The notes beneath the pieces were generated by a model. It did not search any database. It was not told the DNA's origin and worked only from the letters and a program-made list of their open reading frames with translations. Both the position numbers and the translations under genes were made by a program. A stretch of DNA of 64,000 nt from Pyrenophora tritici-repentis (lineage: Eukaryota; Ascomycota; Dothideomycetes; Pleosporales; Pleosporaceae), in the NCBI RefSeq assembly GCF_003171515.1, contig NC_089390.1, positions 8,932,274-8,996,273 on the forward strand, in the 5' to 3' direction. Positions 19,761 to 31,530 of this stretch are shown in pieces; position 1 is the stretch's first letter, and each line of letters begins with the position of its first letter.

Positions 19761-22025
19761 CTACCAGTTCACGCCCTTCTGCCTCAGGGCATCACTGACC
19801 TGTAGCGCCGGAATAGTGAAGCCATACCCGTCCGTCCTGCCCTCACGATCTTTGTTGCTAATTTCCACTCTAAGCGAAACATCCAACCCATAGGGTCCAC
19901 AGAGACCAGTCGGTTGGATACCACCTGCAGCCGGATGCTGGGTACCGGCACTCTGCTCACCGAGATGGAAGGGTTGGCGCATGTTGTCTTTGGGACCTGG
20001 GGCTTCACTGAGCGTAGACTTTGCATCGCCGTTGGTGTTGATGGAAGGTGCCTGTCCGGGTGCAGCGCCGGGGGCGGAGAGTGTGGCGGAGGGAGGAACA
20101 ACGGATTCGCAGATGATGGCATAGTTGCGGGATGGCATTGTAGCGTGGTTCTTGGCAGAAGTCTTAGGTTCGATTTTGCCGTCTTTGCCGTCGCCATTGA
20201 TGGCGGCACCGTTGGTGCCGTTTGAAGCATTCACGCCGTCGGGCAGCGCTGGGTCGCGGTCGAAGATTTCGAGCAACGTCTCGTCTGTCTCCTTGTCCAG
20301 GTGATGGATCTTGTTGCGCCGGGCGAGGAGGTTGGCAACGGCCTGAGGCGGGGGCTTGTTGGTAATGGCGGAACTGATGATGTTGGGCATGTAGCGCCAG
20401 TCTTCCTCTGCGCGGAGACCAGCCTTGGGGTTTGAGTAGAAGCGGCCGATGGCGCCGAGATGGACGTCTCCACCAAGGATAGTGACACGAGCTGAGAATT
20501 TCTGGGAGAACCTCTGCAACCTATGCATCAGATCCCGACGTTCCTGCTTATGTTGCCGTGCAGTGTAGTGGTCGTCCAAGTCATCGAGCAAATCGACCTT
20601 GCCATCGAATTGGTTGAAGAAGCCACCGGCAAAGCCGAAGCGCTTGTTCAGAAACTTGATGGGTGCAATCAATGGGGATTGAAGGATGTTTTCGAGCCAG
20701 ATCAGTCGTGGGTAAGCGATGGGTACACCAAGCAATAGTATCATGTGCTTGAGCTCGGGGTTAGCGCTAAACTCTTTGTCTAGACGCTCGAAAATCATGT
20801 CATATGTTTCCTTGTAATTGATGACATGTCTGGTGCGCTCTGTTCGTGCATCGATACCGGCGAATGCAATGCGCGCGCCCAGCTGGCAGTAGATGTTGCG
20901 ACTGCGCTCCTCAACATATGGGCCTGGTTTCTGACCAATAATGTAGGATGAGTCACCCTCATCGTCCGTCATGACGAAAGTGTTTTGCAGCTGTGAAATG
21001 TCTGCAGGTGTTGTTCCCTCTCCTGAAGCGCCCACAGCTGTCGTCTCTGGTGCATCAGTCGTGTATGTGCTCTTTGGAGGGGCCAAATGGTGCTGGAACA
21101 AGAGATAGTACTTGTGTGCAACTCCACCGATACCCCTGAAGACAGCGCAGTTCATGAAGTGGTCGGTGTAAGAGCCGAAACCATCGATGATGTCGTGGTC
21201 ATCCCAGATGTTGACCTGGGGAATCTGGCTGTTGGCAGTAGAAAATGGCTTGTGGCCATACCACCTGATGTAGTTGTTGTAGTAGTACTCGTCGCATTCA
21301 TCACGCATCTTCCTGTCAAAGGGGTATTCGCGTCGCTTGTGCGGGTTGCCAATGTCGGTCCAGGGCTTGAGCGGGCCGTCTACTCGCACTCCGTCATTGT
21401 AGATTTGGTCACCGCCACCGATCATGACGTGGAAGGGTCGCTGCTCGTGCATACGGAGAACATCGTTCCACAGAACAGGTCCTTGCCAAATGTCCATGTC
21501 TGTGCCAACACTGAAGCCGTTGCAGGAGTGGAACATGATGCGCATCGACTGTGAGATTGAGGGTATCACGAAGACTTGCGGCTTCTCTTCTTTGGAGCCT
21601 TCCACATATTTCAGGCCCTGGATATCATAGCTCCACCGCGACTCGAATGGCTGCATGGGAGCCTCGATGATGAATCGCCAGAAGGCCTTCTTGGAATCTT
21701 CGTATAGCTTTTGTCCATGGAAGGTCCTCTCCGCCACGCTGAACCTTACATGGCCTATACTCCTGTCGACTGCGCCAGCCGGTGAAAGCACAAGTTGCGG
21801 GTTCGAGTATACAGCATTCGCGTCTTGCTGCCCGGGAGTTGTGACGATCAGAACACTGCCGTGCCAGACGGGCTGCCCAGTCTGCTGATTGCTGGTGCGT
21901 CTATAATTCAAAAGGGGGCCCATGATGACGTCCAAGACACCCGAGGTGCTGACAACTTGGGGCCCCTGGCCGATGCCCGTGACGCCGCTTGGATCTTCAT
22001 GACTTGGGAGGTATTCGGTAGCCAT
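19761..22025 (-). CDS. PhoD-like metallophosphatase
   Basis: An uninterrupted 754-residue frame starts with ATG at 22025 (MATEYLPSHED). The metallophosphatase core is visible as GGGDQIYNDGVR (about 205), NIWDDHDIIDGFGSY (about 275) and GGDVHLGAIG (about 530), which supply Asp, His and Asn metal ligands as in the PhoD family. The long insert and C-terminal extension rich in Ala/Pro/Asn are typical of the fungal intracellular branch. That branch is usually annotated only as PhoD-like phosphatase; the substrate is not known. No signal peptide is apparent, unlike bacterial PhoD. The gene is tail to tail with the zinc-cluster gene. Confidence 0.9.
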   Translation of the reverse strand: MATEYLPSHEDPSGVTGIGQGPQVVSTSGVLDVIMGPLLNYRRTSNQQTGQPVWHGSVLIVTTPGQQDANAVYSNPQLVLSPAGAVDRSIGHVRFSVAERTFHGQKLYEDSKKAFWRFIIEAPMQPFESRWSYDIQGLKYVEGSKEEKPQVFVIPSISQSMRIMFHSCNGFSVGTDMDIWQGPVLWNDVLRMHEQRPFHVMIGGGDQIYNDGVRVDGPLKPWTDIGNPHKRREYPFDRKMRDECDEYYYNNYIRWYGHKPFSTANSQIPQVNIWDDHDIIDGFGSYTDHFMNCAVFRGIGGVAHKYYLLFQHHLAPPKSTYTTDAPETTAVGASGEGTTPADISQLQNTFVMTDDEGDSSYIIGQKPGPYVEERSRNIYCQLGARIAFAGIDARTERTRHVINYKETYDMIFERLDKEFSANPELKHMILLLGVPIAYPRLIWLENILQSPLIAPIKFLNKRFGFAGGFFNQFDGKVDLLDDLDDHYTARQHKQERRDLMHRLQRFSQKFSARVTILGGDVHLGAIGRFYSNPKAGLRAEEDWRYMPNIISSAITNKPPPQAVANLLARRNKIHHLDKETDETLLEIFDRDPALPDGVNASNGTNGAAINGDGKDGKIEPKTSAKNHATMPSRNYAIICESVVPPSATLSAPGAAPGQAPSINTNGDAKSTLSEAPGPKDNMRQPFHLGEQSAGTQHPAAGGIQPTGLCGPYGLDVSLRVEISNKDREGRTDGYGFTIPALQVSDALRQKGVNW

Positions 22026-23841
22026 AGCGAAGGTTGATGGCGTTCAGGATCGATGTCTTGAAATTGAGTAAAGTATATCCGCAAACGCGCGCGGGATGTA
22101 TACCACTTCACGACCCAGTCAGTACAGTGACTCAAACCGAGCAACGAGGGACTTACAATGGCGACGCGCTCTGACGCTGCCAGCTGAAGTCTTGATGTTG
22201 GCGCGGATGCTATGCGCGACGCTAGTCGAGGTGGTGTTCCTGTCGCGACGAAGTCAATTGCGCGACTATACGGTGCTGCACTCTGGGGAAAACCGCGACT
22301 ATGGAGGCGGGGTTGGATGGATGTAAGAATGAACTGAAGGAGAAGGCCGAAGCAGCCAAACAAAAAGCCGCTCTAGCCTGACAGTCAAGAAAGATGTTGT
22401 GCCTGTGATTGATGGCACAGCGACGGCAAGGATTGTTGCCGCACGACATGCTCGAATCCTGGCAAGGCCTTCCGCGCCGTAGCGGATCTTAGAAGAGCGG
22501 ACCAGGACTACTACCAATCTTTTGACCCGTCGTTCACGCCGTCTCCATCCGACGTGTCTTGATGCCCACTCTTTTGTTACTTTGCAAGGTCATGAATCGC
22601 TCCCAACGATATCTATGAGCTCACCATCGATTTTCCGCGCCACAGACGCCCAAAGCAAGCTTTTGCGATGCATGCCAAGCAATTACTACCTCTGCCAAGC
22701 AATCATTAGCGCGACGTGATGACGAACGGGCGTGGCAGTTGTGTGGCTGCGACCCACTCATAATCTCCAGCCTGCAACCCGCGCATGTCAGGGAAAGATT
22801 CGCGCACAGATTGTGGCATGCGGATGACGGCTCCAAAAAAGGGCGACGTGGCTTTAATGCTGATCAATTGTTGAAACAAGACCCTGAAAACATAAGTAGG
22901 TTGTCAAGGGGCTTGAAGCTTATCCCGCTGTACTTGGGGTCTTTCTATAGCACGGATATGAATGACTTCTACATATATATTCTATACCTTGCAAATACAA
23001 ACTTTCTTATATCTAGTTTAATCGTTCTCTCTTAAGAGTCACTACACATAATCTACATTTCACAGCCTAACGTATAAGTCCGCGTTGCAGCACACAACCT
23101 ATGCAAGACTACACATATATTTGTGAAGCAATACATAAAAATCGAATTGCCCTTACTTCCCATTTAGTATCAATTTTAACTTTACTCAACATCTCCTGCC
23201 ATAATGCCGCCACAATCTATTTCTATCCCCTCCATCACATGCACCCACGGCCCCTTACATAATCACAAACAGGCCGCAATGCGCTCAACGCGTATGCCTT
23301 ACCACAATCCACACCCAATCTGAATACTTGCCCAAACAGGTAACTGGTATACCACAGCCCACCGGGCTATACTGGTACCAAACTCGCGCGCAGCAACTCT
23401 AGCTTTCCTGCACATGACCAAATGCGCCATAATTTACACCAACTTGCACTACTTTCGAAAAGAGGAAAGCTCCTACCATAATGCCTTGGAAGTGCAAGGA
23501 ATAAAAGGACGTGCGTGCGGTAGCTGCCAGATTACTAGAATCCACACCTAAGAGAATCCGTAACTTGCCTATTGCAGTAAAACATCTATGACTAAAGAAA
23601 TAATTTGATAGGGAGGAAAGGTGGAAAAAATTATATCATCTATCATCTGCAGACTATAGCAATCTGCGATGCTTACGTAGAAAGTATACGCAAGACTTTG
23701 ACGATTGGAAGAATTGATACACGTGAGGATATTCATTAGGAGCAGGTTACTTGGAACATGTTGGTATATATCAATGCGATGTTATTGCAAATCAATTGCG
23801 GTGACCCTAAGTGGTTTTCGTTGCAATTCAACTACAAGTCC
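22026..23841. other. PhoD-gene promoter and NBP35 3' flank
   Basis: 1.8 kb without a recognisable gene. From about 22970 the sequence becomes AT-rich with runs of ATATA, fitting a long 3' flank of the minus-strand NBP35 gene. The left third is the promoter side of the PhoD-like gene. Confidence 0.5.
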
Positions 23842-24954
23842 TCATGCTTCTTCCTCATCATCCACAGGCAGCACTTCATCTCTACTCAACCCTATTTCTT
23901 CGCCCACTCTCCTTACCACCTCTTTGATAGCCGCACAAGCCGGACTATCAGGATATGCCGTCAAAAAACTCTCGCCAAAATCACATGCCATGCCTATCCT
24001 CGGGTCCAGGGGCACCGCGCCCAAGAAAGGGATGTTCTGATCTTTAGCCAATTTTGCTGCACCACCGGTACTCGCCCTGAAGATATGGCTTTCATGTTTA
24101 CATCCAGGACACACAAATCCACTCATGTTCTCCACAATCCCCAGGATAGCTATACCCGCTTTCCGGCAAAAGTCAATCTCCTTCCTCACATCTAGTAGCG
24201 ACACTTCCTGCGGTGTGGAAACAAGAACTGCGCCGTCGACGCCAGAGGCTTTGAGGAACGAATTTACGGACAAGTGTTCGTCGGAGGTGCCCGGGGGCGT
24301 GTCAACGACGAGGAAGTCTAGTTCGCCCCATGTCACGTCCATGAGAAACTTCTTGATGAGGCCGTTCTTCTTTGCGCCGCGCCAGATTACGGCGTCGTCG
24401 CGGTTCGGTAGCATAAACTGTACACTCATGACACCGAGGTTCTCGCTAACCCATACGGGTTCCCATCCTTCTCCGCTGACATGTATGGTTTCATCCTCTA
24501 CGCCCATCATCTTTGGTATGCTTGGCCCGCAGATATCCGTATCCATGAGACCGACGGTCGAGGATGGGTTTGATGCGAATCCGTGCGACAGCATGGTGCT
24601 GAAGGTTGACTTGCCGACACCGCCCTTGCCCGAAAGAACGAGGATTTTATGCTTGACCGAGGAGAGGCGGGCGGTTATAATGGGTATGTCGGGATCTGGG
24701 CCTTTCGGCGCGGACGCGCATATCGACTGGTTAGGACATCCTGCGCATGAGTCTGCTTGACCTGCTGTAGCAGATTCAGGACCTGGGCAGTGCTCTATGA
24801 ATGTTGTCAGTCGTCAGTCGTCACATGAATGATGGAGTGCGACGCCGAGGGGTGGCGGGGCAGACGTACCAGGCTCAGGCGCAACGAGCTTTGGTGCTGC
24901 TTTCAAAGGCGCTTCGAAATCAACCTGTACTGGCTCTTCTAGTGAGGGTACCAT
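23842..24954 (-). CDS. NBP35: cytosolic Fe-S cluster assembly P-loop ATPase NBP35
   Basis: Two exons (24954-24870, 24794-23842) encode 345 residues. The N-terminal ferredoxin-like motif is Cys 31, 45, 48 and 54 (C-x13-C-x2-C-x5-C), which marks Nbp35 rather than Cfd1. The P-loop GKGGVGKST is at 84-92, and the bridging-cluster CPGC motif lies in the C-terminal part after SGFV. With Cfd1 it forms the scaffold that assembles 4Fe-4S clusters for cytosolic and nuclear proteins. The start at 24954 ([10 protein letters not shown]) was chosen because homologues begin just before this point and no targeting sequence is expected; the longer frame upstream starts with a non-ATG codon. The intron 24795-24869 is GT-AG and contains a short GTCAGTC direct repeat. 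Its promoter region also borders the UBA1 3' end. Confidence 0.95.
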
Positions 24955-25255
24955 AGCTTGTGTAATTGCGAGGGGCGAAATGTGAGGGCTACATCGTTGC
25001 ATGCGGAGAGAAAGACCTGGAGGCTTGATAATCAGCATCCGCGGGTAGGCCTGCAAGTCTTGGCAATTTGCCCCACAATCGCCCGACTACCGGGCGCGAG
25101 TCTCAAGCTCCACCTTTGACTTCATCAAGGAACAAGACAAGGTGTCGATTGAAAGGTTCTATTCATGCAAGCTATGCTCGTCTATACATATCATTCAGCG
25201 GATACCCAATCCCTTATCTCATCACTCAATCTTCGTGGTCCAAGTAGACGAAAGT

Positions 25256-28200
25256 CTACTTCAACTTGACCATCACGTACGGTATCTCAACATCCTCCTC
25301 CTTCTGGTCCTCGGCTGTGATCTCGAAGATGACGTTCTTCTGGTGGTCCGGTACAGGCTTCTTACTTACGTGCTCAACGAGCTTGCTCATCCTGGACTTT
25401 GTTAGTATTTGTATAAACGATAAAAATGTAGATACTTGCGTAAGAGGCATCCTATCCTTTAGCTTGCTGGGAGGATAGAAAGATGCGTAAAGTAGGCTGA
25501 CACCGGAGCTGATCATCTGAATCGAGAGACCCTTCTTCTCAAAGTGCGCCACAAAGTCCTTCAGTGGGATGTCGTCTACTTCGAAACGATCCCATAGCTT
25601 GTCAATCGTGACCTCGCCATCATGCCCTTGGTAAGTACCCTTCGGGCTTGCAATTGGCTCGCTAAAGCCGAAGAATGGAAGTGCCAAGTTAATGAAGCCG
25701 TTCTTGTACTGCTCAATGTCGGTCTTGCCATCGATGATCTTGTACAGTTCAAGGTTGACAAGGCCGGTGACCAGTGCTGTAGTGGTCGCAATGGCAGGGA
25801 TAATCTTTCCAGCAATGAACTTCGTCTTGTGTCGGTCTGCTTGCTCAATCTTGTAGTTCTCCGCACGAAGGTTGCTGGCGGCAGTGATGAAGTCGATGTG
25901 ATGATTGGTGTCATCATCCTTCTCGAACTCTACAGGCTCAAGCTTGAATCCAGCGAGCGACTTCGGTGCTGGAAGCTGGTTGATAATGCTGTCGAGCGAT
26001 CCACTATCGTCGCCGCCAGCCTGGTTGGCGTTTGGATCTGGCTCCTTCTCGTCGGCTTGAATCTTTACGGTAGGATCGGGTTGGAAGTCGGGAACAATCA
26101 TGTCATTGAGCACTTCGACGTAGTGTTCCCGAGACGCATTTGGCTTGATACCATAGTTGTACGCGTGTAGAGTAGCAGCTGCTTCGACATATGTGAAATG
26201 GGTTGGGTTTGAAGGGTCAAACTTGGATGGGTCAGGCGCACGCTTTGGTCCTGACCAGAATGGCTGACCAGATCCCGTCTTGGAGTCCTTGGGGAAATTG
26301 TAAAGCAATTGCGCGATGGCGTGGTTGTAGTTCTTCTCGAACTGATGGCGAGCCCAGACAATGCAGTCATCAAAAGACAGCGGCTTCTCGGTCACCAAGA
26401 AGTCTCGCAGAGTCTCCAGAGTCTGCTTCTCATTTCCAGACTGCTTCAGTGATGCGCCAAGGTAATCAGGCTGCGTCAGATACAGGTTGACGATTTCGGG
26501 TCCCTTGACGAACAGAGAATCAAACGACTCCCGCGCCCACGCAATGGTGTGCTCAATTCGGTTGGGGAAACTCCTCAGTGTGCACATGGGGAAAGACTTC
26601 TCCGGTGGATCTTGTGACGAGGAATAAGACTCTGTGATAAATGGCAGGACAACCTGGGTGTTGCCCTTGGTACCAAGAGTGCCGCTATCGAGCAGAGGCT
26701 TGCGGAAGAACACACATCGACGATCAACATATGTACGTGCCTCTACGTTGTCGAGTGCGTTTGTGACTCCGTCCAGCGAGTTCCAGAACTCCTCGTTGAA
26801 GATATGCTCGGTCTCAGGACCGACCTTGTCTTGCAAGGTAACAACCTTCCCACTGAGGTCGGGGTTCATGACTTGTACAGCCTTTGCTGCAGCGTCGCTC
26901 TTTAGCTTGCCAACGTCGGCCGGTCGGAATAAGAACTGTCGGTTAAGATTGCTCTTCTCGATCTGGTCGTTATCGGTTACGGTGATCTTGCCTTCGGGCC
27001 CAGTGCCTAGACCCATCATTGCCCAGTTCTTCAGCATCTCGCAGCCAATGGCACCCGCACCAACGAGGAACTGTTTGACATTGCTGAGTTTCTTCTGGTA
27101 TTCCTGACCCAAGACAGCGATTTGACCATCATAACGTGAGCCAATCGGCGCGCACTGCTCTTCCGAACGGGTTGTCGATGTTGGGAGAGACTCTAGCGAG
27201 TCAAAGTAGAGGAACTGAACGATGGGGTGGAACTTTCCGGACACAGATTTCAAGACTTCCTGCGCAGCCATACCACCAAAGAATGCAGCGACCGGGCTGA
27301 GGTCACCGCGAGCTTGGTAACTGAGTTCCTTGATGAGCTTCTCATCCAGCTCGACCTTCTCCTCCCCTTGAGCTGCGATTTCCTGCGCAATCTTGAAGAG
27401 CTCAGTCGCATCAGCCTCGTGGTGAGGGCGTGGGAACTCGCCCTTGTGAAGGCTTGCGAACTTGTGAAGGGCATGAATACCAACGTGCAGCTGTTGTGGT
27501 CGGTCGAACTTGGCGAAGTCGGAAATGAGGAGCTCGGGCTTCTTCAGCTGCTTGCTGAAAGGCTCAAAGTTAATAATCTTTGGCATCTTGACCTGGATGA
27601 ACTGGCCACCTTTCTTGTACTCTCCCAACCCAGATACATCGCCAATAGAGAAGGTGTAGGGTCCCTTGACCTCAATTTTGCGAGGTGCACAACCGTTCAG
27701 GCCCTCCATACCCTCGACCTCTGAGAATGTGACCCAGTCGCCATCTTCAAGACCGTGCCTTGTCTCATCCAATGCTGAGACGATACCCTCCTCATCAATA
27801 CCAGCGATGATACCGGTGCTAACGTTCTCGCCGGTTGGGTCGCCAACGGTGAAGTTCTTGCCGAAATCAGTGAAGATTGTGCCGAACAGACCATATGTGT
27901 CGGTGATGACAATGAAGATGCCGTTATCATGGCAATAGTCTGCGATCTTGATCTGATCTTCAAGCGCAGTGTCGGTCAGTACAATGACCTGGAACTGCTT
28001 CAACTGCGACAGGTCTGATGTCAAATCCCCACCGCTGTATTCCTGGACGGGTGTGTATGGGTTGAGTTCGGAGACTTTGGGTACGGTGGCGGAGGCGCGC
28101 GGCTTCCCTACATCGGCGGGTGTGAGGAAGAACTGTGACGACAAATCGGCGAGAGCGGCGGGCTTGGGGTCGTAGAGCGTCAGCGACTTGACACCGGCCA

Positions 28201-28554
28201 GGGCGATGTTTTTTGCGATCTCAACACCAAGACCTCGTAGACCAGCCACGAGGACGTTGGATGAGCCCATACGCTTCATGGCCTCGTGGCCCAGCACATA
28301 CAGCTGTCGGCTGTAGAGGGACTCGTCGATTTCGCCATTGTTGCCGGATGCCTCCTTGAGCTGTTCGATAGCAGTGGCAGGACTGTCGACCTGCATTTTT
28401 TCCTAGGATATATTAGCCATACTTGAAAGCGACATGCATAGCCATGCACGAGACATAGGAGACTCGGTGTCCGCCAATGGTCGGCTGCACCCATGCAGGG
28501 CGCATCCAACAGCAACATTGTATCAGTCACAAGGCAAGGCGCACTTACTGTCAT
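25256..28554 (-). CDS. UBA1: ubiquitin-activating enzyme E1
   Basis: Three exons (28554-28549, 28402-25440, 25391-25256) give 1,034 residues. Two ThiF-type adenylation halves are seen: an inactive one near the N-terminus ([14 protein letters not shown]) and an active one with [12 protein letters not shown]. The catalytic Cys lies in [11 protein letters not shown]. The C-terminal ubiquitin-fold domain ends [10 protein letters not shown]. The enzyme activates ubiquitin with ATP and passes it to E2 enzymes. The first coding exon is just six bases (Met-Thr); it joins in frame to GAA-AAA-ATG, whose ATG at 28396 is the alternative start. The last intron (25392-25439, 48 bp) fits only as a GC-AG intron (GCAAGT donor, CTAAC branch, CAG acceptor), restoring [15 protein letters not shown]. 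The nearby GT donor would shift the frame. Because 48 is a multiple of three, a retained intron would add 16 residues without a stop. Confidence 0.95.
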
Positions 28555-29445
28555 GACTTTATCTCTCTTGCTGGGACGAGTGTCCTCGTCGCTCCGATGT
28601 CTCTTCCCCAGTTTGCCGGCTGTTGCGAAGCCTGTAAGCTGTCAAGTGTGGCGGTTGCGGGCGCCTCGTGTATCGCGGGGTAGTCTTGATGATGCAGTCG
28701 TGAAGTGTAGACAAACAAGGTCAACTGGATTGTCTACTGTGGTTGAGTTGATATGTGAAGGGTGTAAATGGAGAGTCTAGAGAAGCAGGCAGCGCGGGTA
28801 TTACGTGAGTACTTGTCACAGGGAAGGTGCTGGAGCTCCACACTAGCGCGCCATCCCACTTTATTCTTGGCACTCGCGATCGTCATCGCCTTTCTAAGCA
28901 ACTCGCGAGTACACTTGATCAGTCAAGGTGCTTCGCTATTTTTCTAGTATGCTCCGACCTGGTTGGTGTTGTTTTCCAACTATCAATAATGAGCAAATGG
29001 ATAACTCCACGGCGTCGTTTCCATTCTACTGTCATTTCACAGAATACACATGCCTATGTTAGTACTCTACAGTTTTCTGTAAAAATCGAACAATCAATGT
29101 GGCACAATTGGTTCATCATGGTGTAAAAATCATCATCGTTGTATTCACAGCCCTCACGGCTTTCTCCAACATCCATGTACATGATCCCGTATCTCGTGTT
29201 TTTTGCATACCGTTCAATGCTTCATTCTCATTAATCCATAATCACCGCCACTCGTAGTAACACATTCAGTCGCTCGTTCGTTGACGCTGGAAGAAAATAC
29301 CGTAAAACGCCGTCTGGGCCAAGTTGCAGCCAGAACATTAATCAGCAGAAAGAAGAAAACCACCCCTTAGGGTACTCGCGGAAACTCGACACGCAAAGAA
29401 GCGAAAAAGTTGTACAAGAGAAAGACGTCCACAACGCTGAGCCGA
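28555..29445. other. UBA1 promoter side and 3' flank of the membrane-protein gene
   Basis: About 0.9 kb with no supported frame. The part next to UBA1 is GC-richer and promoter-like; the part below 29445 is the 3' flank of the next minus-strand gene. Confidence 0.5.
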
Positions 29446-30622
29446 TCATCGTCTTGACGAGTGGTGTGTTCGGCGAGTGTGGCGATCCGAAGAGCTTGCG
29501 CTGCCTAGGTGGTTGTTAGCATTATGCTGATAATTCGGGCCGACGGGATTACTTACTTGTGCTTGTGTAGTCGCTGTACATGTACGACGTTCCACTGACA
29601 GTGGTGCTCTTGTCTTCGGCCTTTGCATCGTGTCTCCTCTTCAAGCCCAGCGCAAGAGCCAATCCACCCAGACCGGCCGCAAGACCAAGGCCCTTCTTCG
29701 CACCACCGTGCTTTTCAGAGCCGGCGCGCGATGGACGGGCAGGTCGGGCAGCGCCGTACCAGCGGCCACCACCAGCAGCAGCGCTACCACCGCTGTGGTG
29801 GTGCTCCTCAATGTATGTCTCCTCGTGAGTGTGCTTGCGCTTCTTGCCAATGCCGAAGATGGCGAGCAGGGTGTCGAAGAGGGCGCGTGCGCAGCAGAAG
29901 AGGCAGAGGAGCAGAAGGAGCAATATGCCGAGAATGACACCAATGACGATACCGGCAATTGCGCCTCCGCTGAGGCCATTGTTGCTTTCCTGAGTTGGGA
30001 CCAGGCTGCCGGAAGCGCCCGTAGGAATTGGCGTCTGGAAGGGTACTGTGACAGTCGGGGTGCCGGTGTATGTGACTACAACGATTCCTGAGCTGGTAGG
30101 TCGAAGAGGAGCAGAGGGGGCCAACGTACCGGTAGGCACAATGCCTCCTGAGCTCCCACCAGCGATCAAGGCACACTGGCCGGCAGTGAGGCAGTAGTAG
30201 CCCGAATCGCAACAGGTGGAGCCACAGGGATTTTGTGAGTCTTTGCATGTCTGTGTCGCAGTCGCGGGGACATAGGTGCTGAAGACGGATGTCTTGGTCA
30301 ACAGGCCGACCGTCTCAACGTAAGTCGTCGTGTGGTATTGCCAGTATCCTCCTGCGCCAGCAGCTGGGGTTGCAGCACCACCGCACTGCGCCTGGTTGCT
30401 GGCATCAGTGTAGCATGTTGTGCCTGTAGGGCAGCAGAGCCAGCCCTCAAAACCACAGGGATTGGCGCACTTTTCTTGTCTCCCAATTAATTGCGACGAG
30501 TTGTGAAAACCCAAAAGTTCTTCTTGATGGACTGGGTACCGGTATGGCTTCGCAAAGGTAGAGGGAAGATATGCGAAAGCGACAAGGCCGAGGGCGGCGG
30601 GCGGCGCATGGAAAAGACGCAT
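29446..30622 (-). CDS. Cys-rich type I membrane protein, function unknown
   Basis: Two exons (30622-29557, 29504-29446) encode 374 residues. A signal peptide (about 1-24) ends near FAKP. The outer part has two Cys clusters (CANPCGFEGWLCCP... and NPCGSTCCDSGYYC) reminiscent of small fungal Cys-rich modules. A Thr/Ser/Pro-rich stretch follows, probably O-glycosylated. One membrane span (AGIVIGVILGILLLLLLCLF) precedes a cytosolic tail with His-rich and Gly/Ala-rich parts. The layout recalls cell-wall sensor or WSC-like proteins, but no WSC domain is clear. The start at 30622 (MRLFHAPPAALG) directly begins the signal peptide; another ATG 28 codons upstream would mask it. The intron 29505-29556 is GT-AG with GCTAAC. 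Confidence 0.8.
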
Positions 30623-31530
30623 GATTGTGAGCGAAAGATGCAAACAGGCGCAGAAACGACTGCGATTGGAATGTATCTGTTTGCAGAAAGCGGAAAGACG
30701 CGACACTCTGTCGTCGGAAGCGGTGAATGGGTGGGTAGCTGCGGGGTCGATCTGTTGGCTAGCGTGCAGCTCCGGGGAATGCGATGACTGGCCGGCGCGT
30801 GTACGACGTGAACGGTCCGCAATAAAAGTAAAACAAAAAGTCAGTATCGATCAAGTACAGAATGCGTGGGAAATGGGTGGGAAGATGGGAGCAAGCGTGC
30901 AAGACGAGGGCTGGTAGAAAAGGGTACACTTAGAATATGCGTGAGGTTGGGGGACTACGCAAGCCGGTGGTTGGGTACGAGGTGGGTGGTTGGGGAAGCC
31001 GCTCCAACACCGGTATGCACTTGCGCCAATTGTCGGGAAACCTGTCACTATCCTTGTAGACGTTGTCGTGTTCCTGGCCGTGATTTATTTTTACTCTGGG
31101 GTGTGGTCTAGAAAGCCTAGAAAGATGCAGTTGGTGGTGTGCTGTCAGGCGCTTCTATGCCACGTTCGTTTACTTTTGATACTTGACTACAAGCCCGCCC
31201 GTTCACCGAGCAACCACGGCGCGGGCATCATCCTCTTCAGTCTACGCACGTTCGCCAGCACCATCCGTCATGCAATTTCCACCGCCACGCTGGCCGGAGC
31301 CCACTCGCACATGCGGTGTATGGTAGTTGTGATTTTGTAATTGCCGGTACAGTTCATGCGCCTACACCGTAGAATCGACGGCCGTAGTCGTTCATTCCTC
31401 CGCGTCACCCCACCACGCGTCGCGAACTCTATGCACGAGAGCTGCTAACTTTGTCTTTCTATTTGTCTACTCTCTCTTCGCCATGTGCGAATCGCAGTCG
31501 ACATCTTCTCCAGCATGTCGCACAGCCCCG
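30623..31530. other. promoter of the membrane-protein gene and GMC 3' flank
   Basis: 0.9 kb, no gene recognised. Short frames on the plus strand near 30866-31340 are shadow-like, and none has a domain or a splice pattern. Confidence 0.5.

Noticed and set aside
24955..25056. Longer N-terminus of NBP35
   Set aside because: It starts at a non-ATG codon and lacks the charge pattern of a targeting peptide; homologues start near MVPSLEE.
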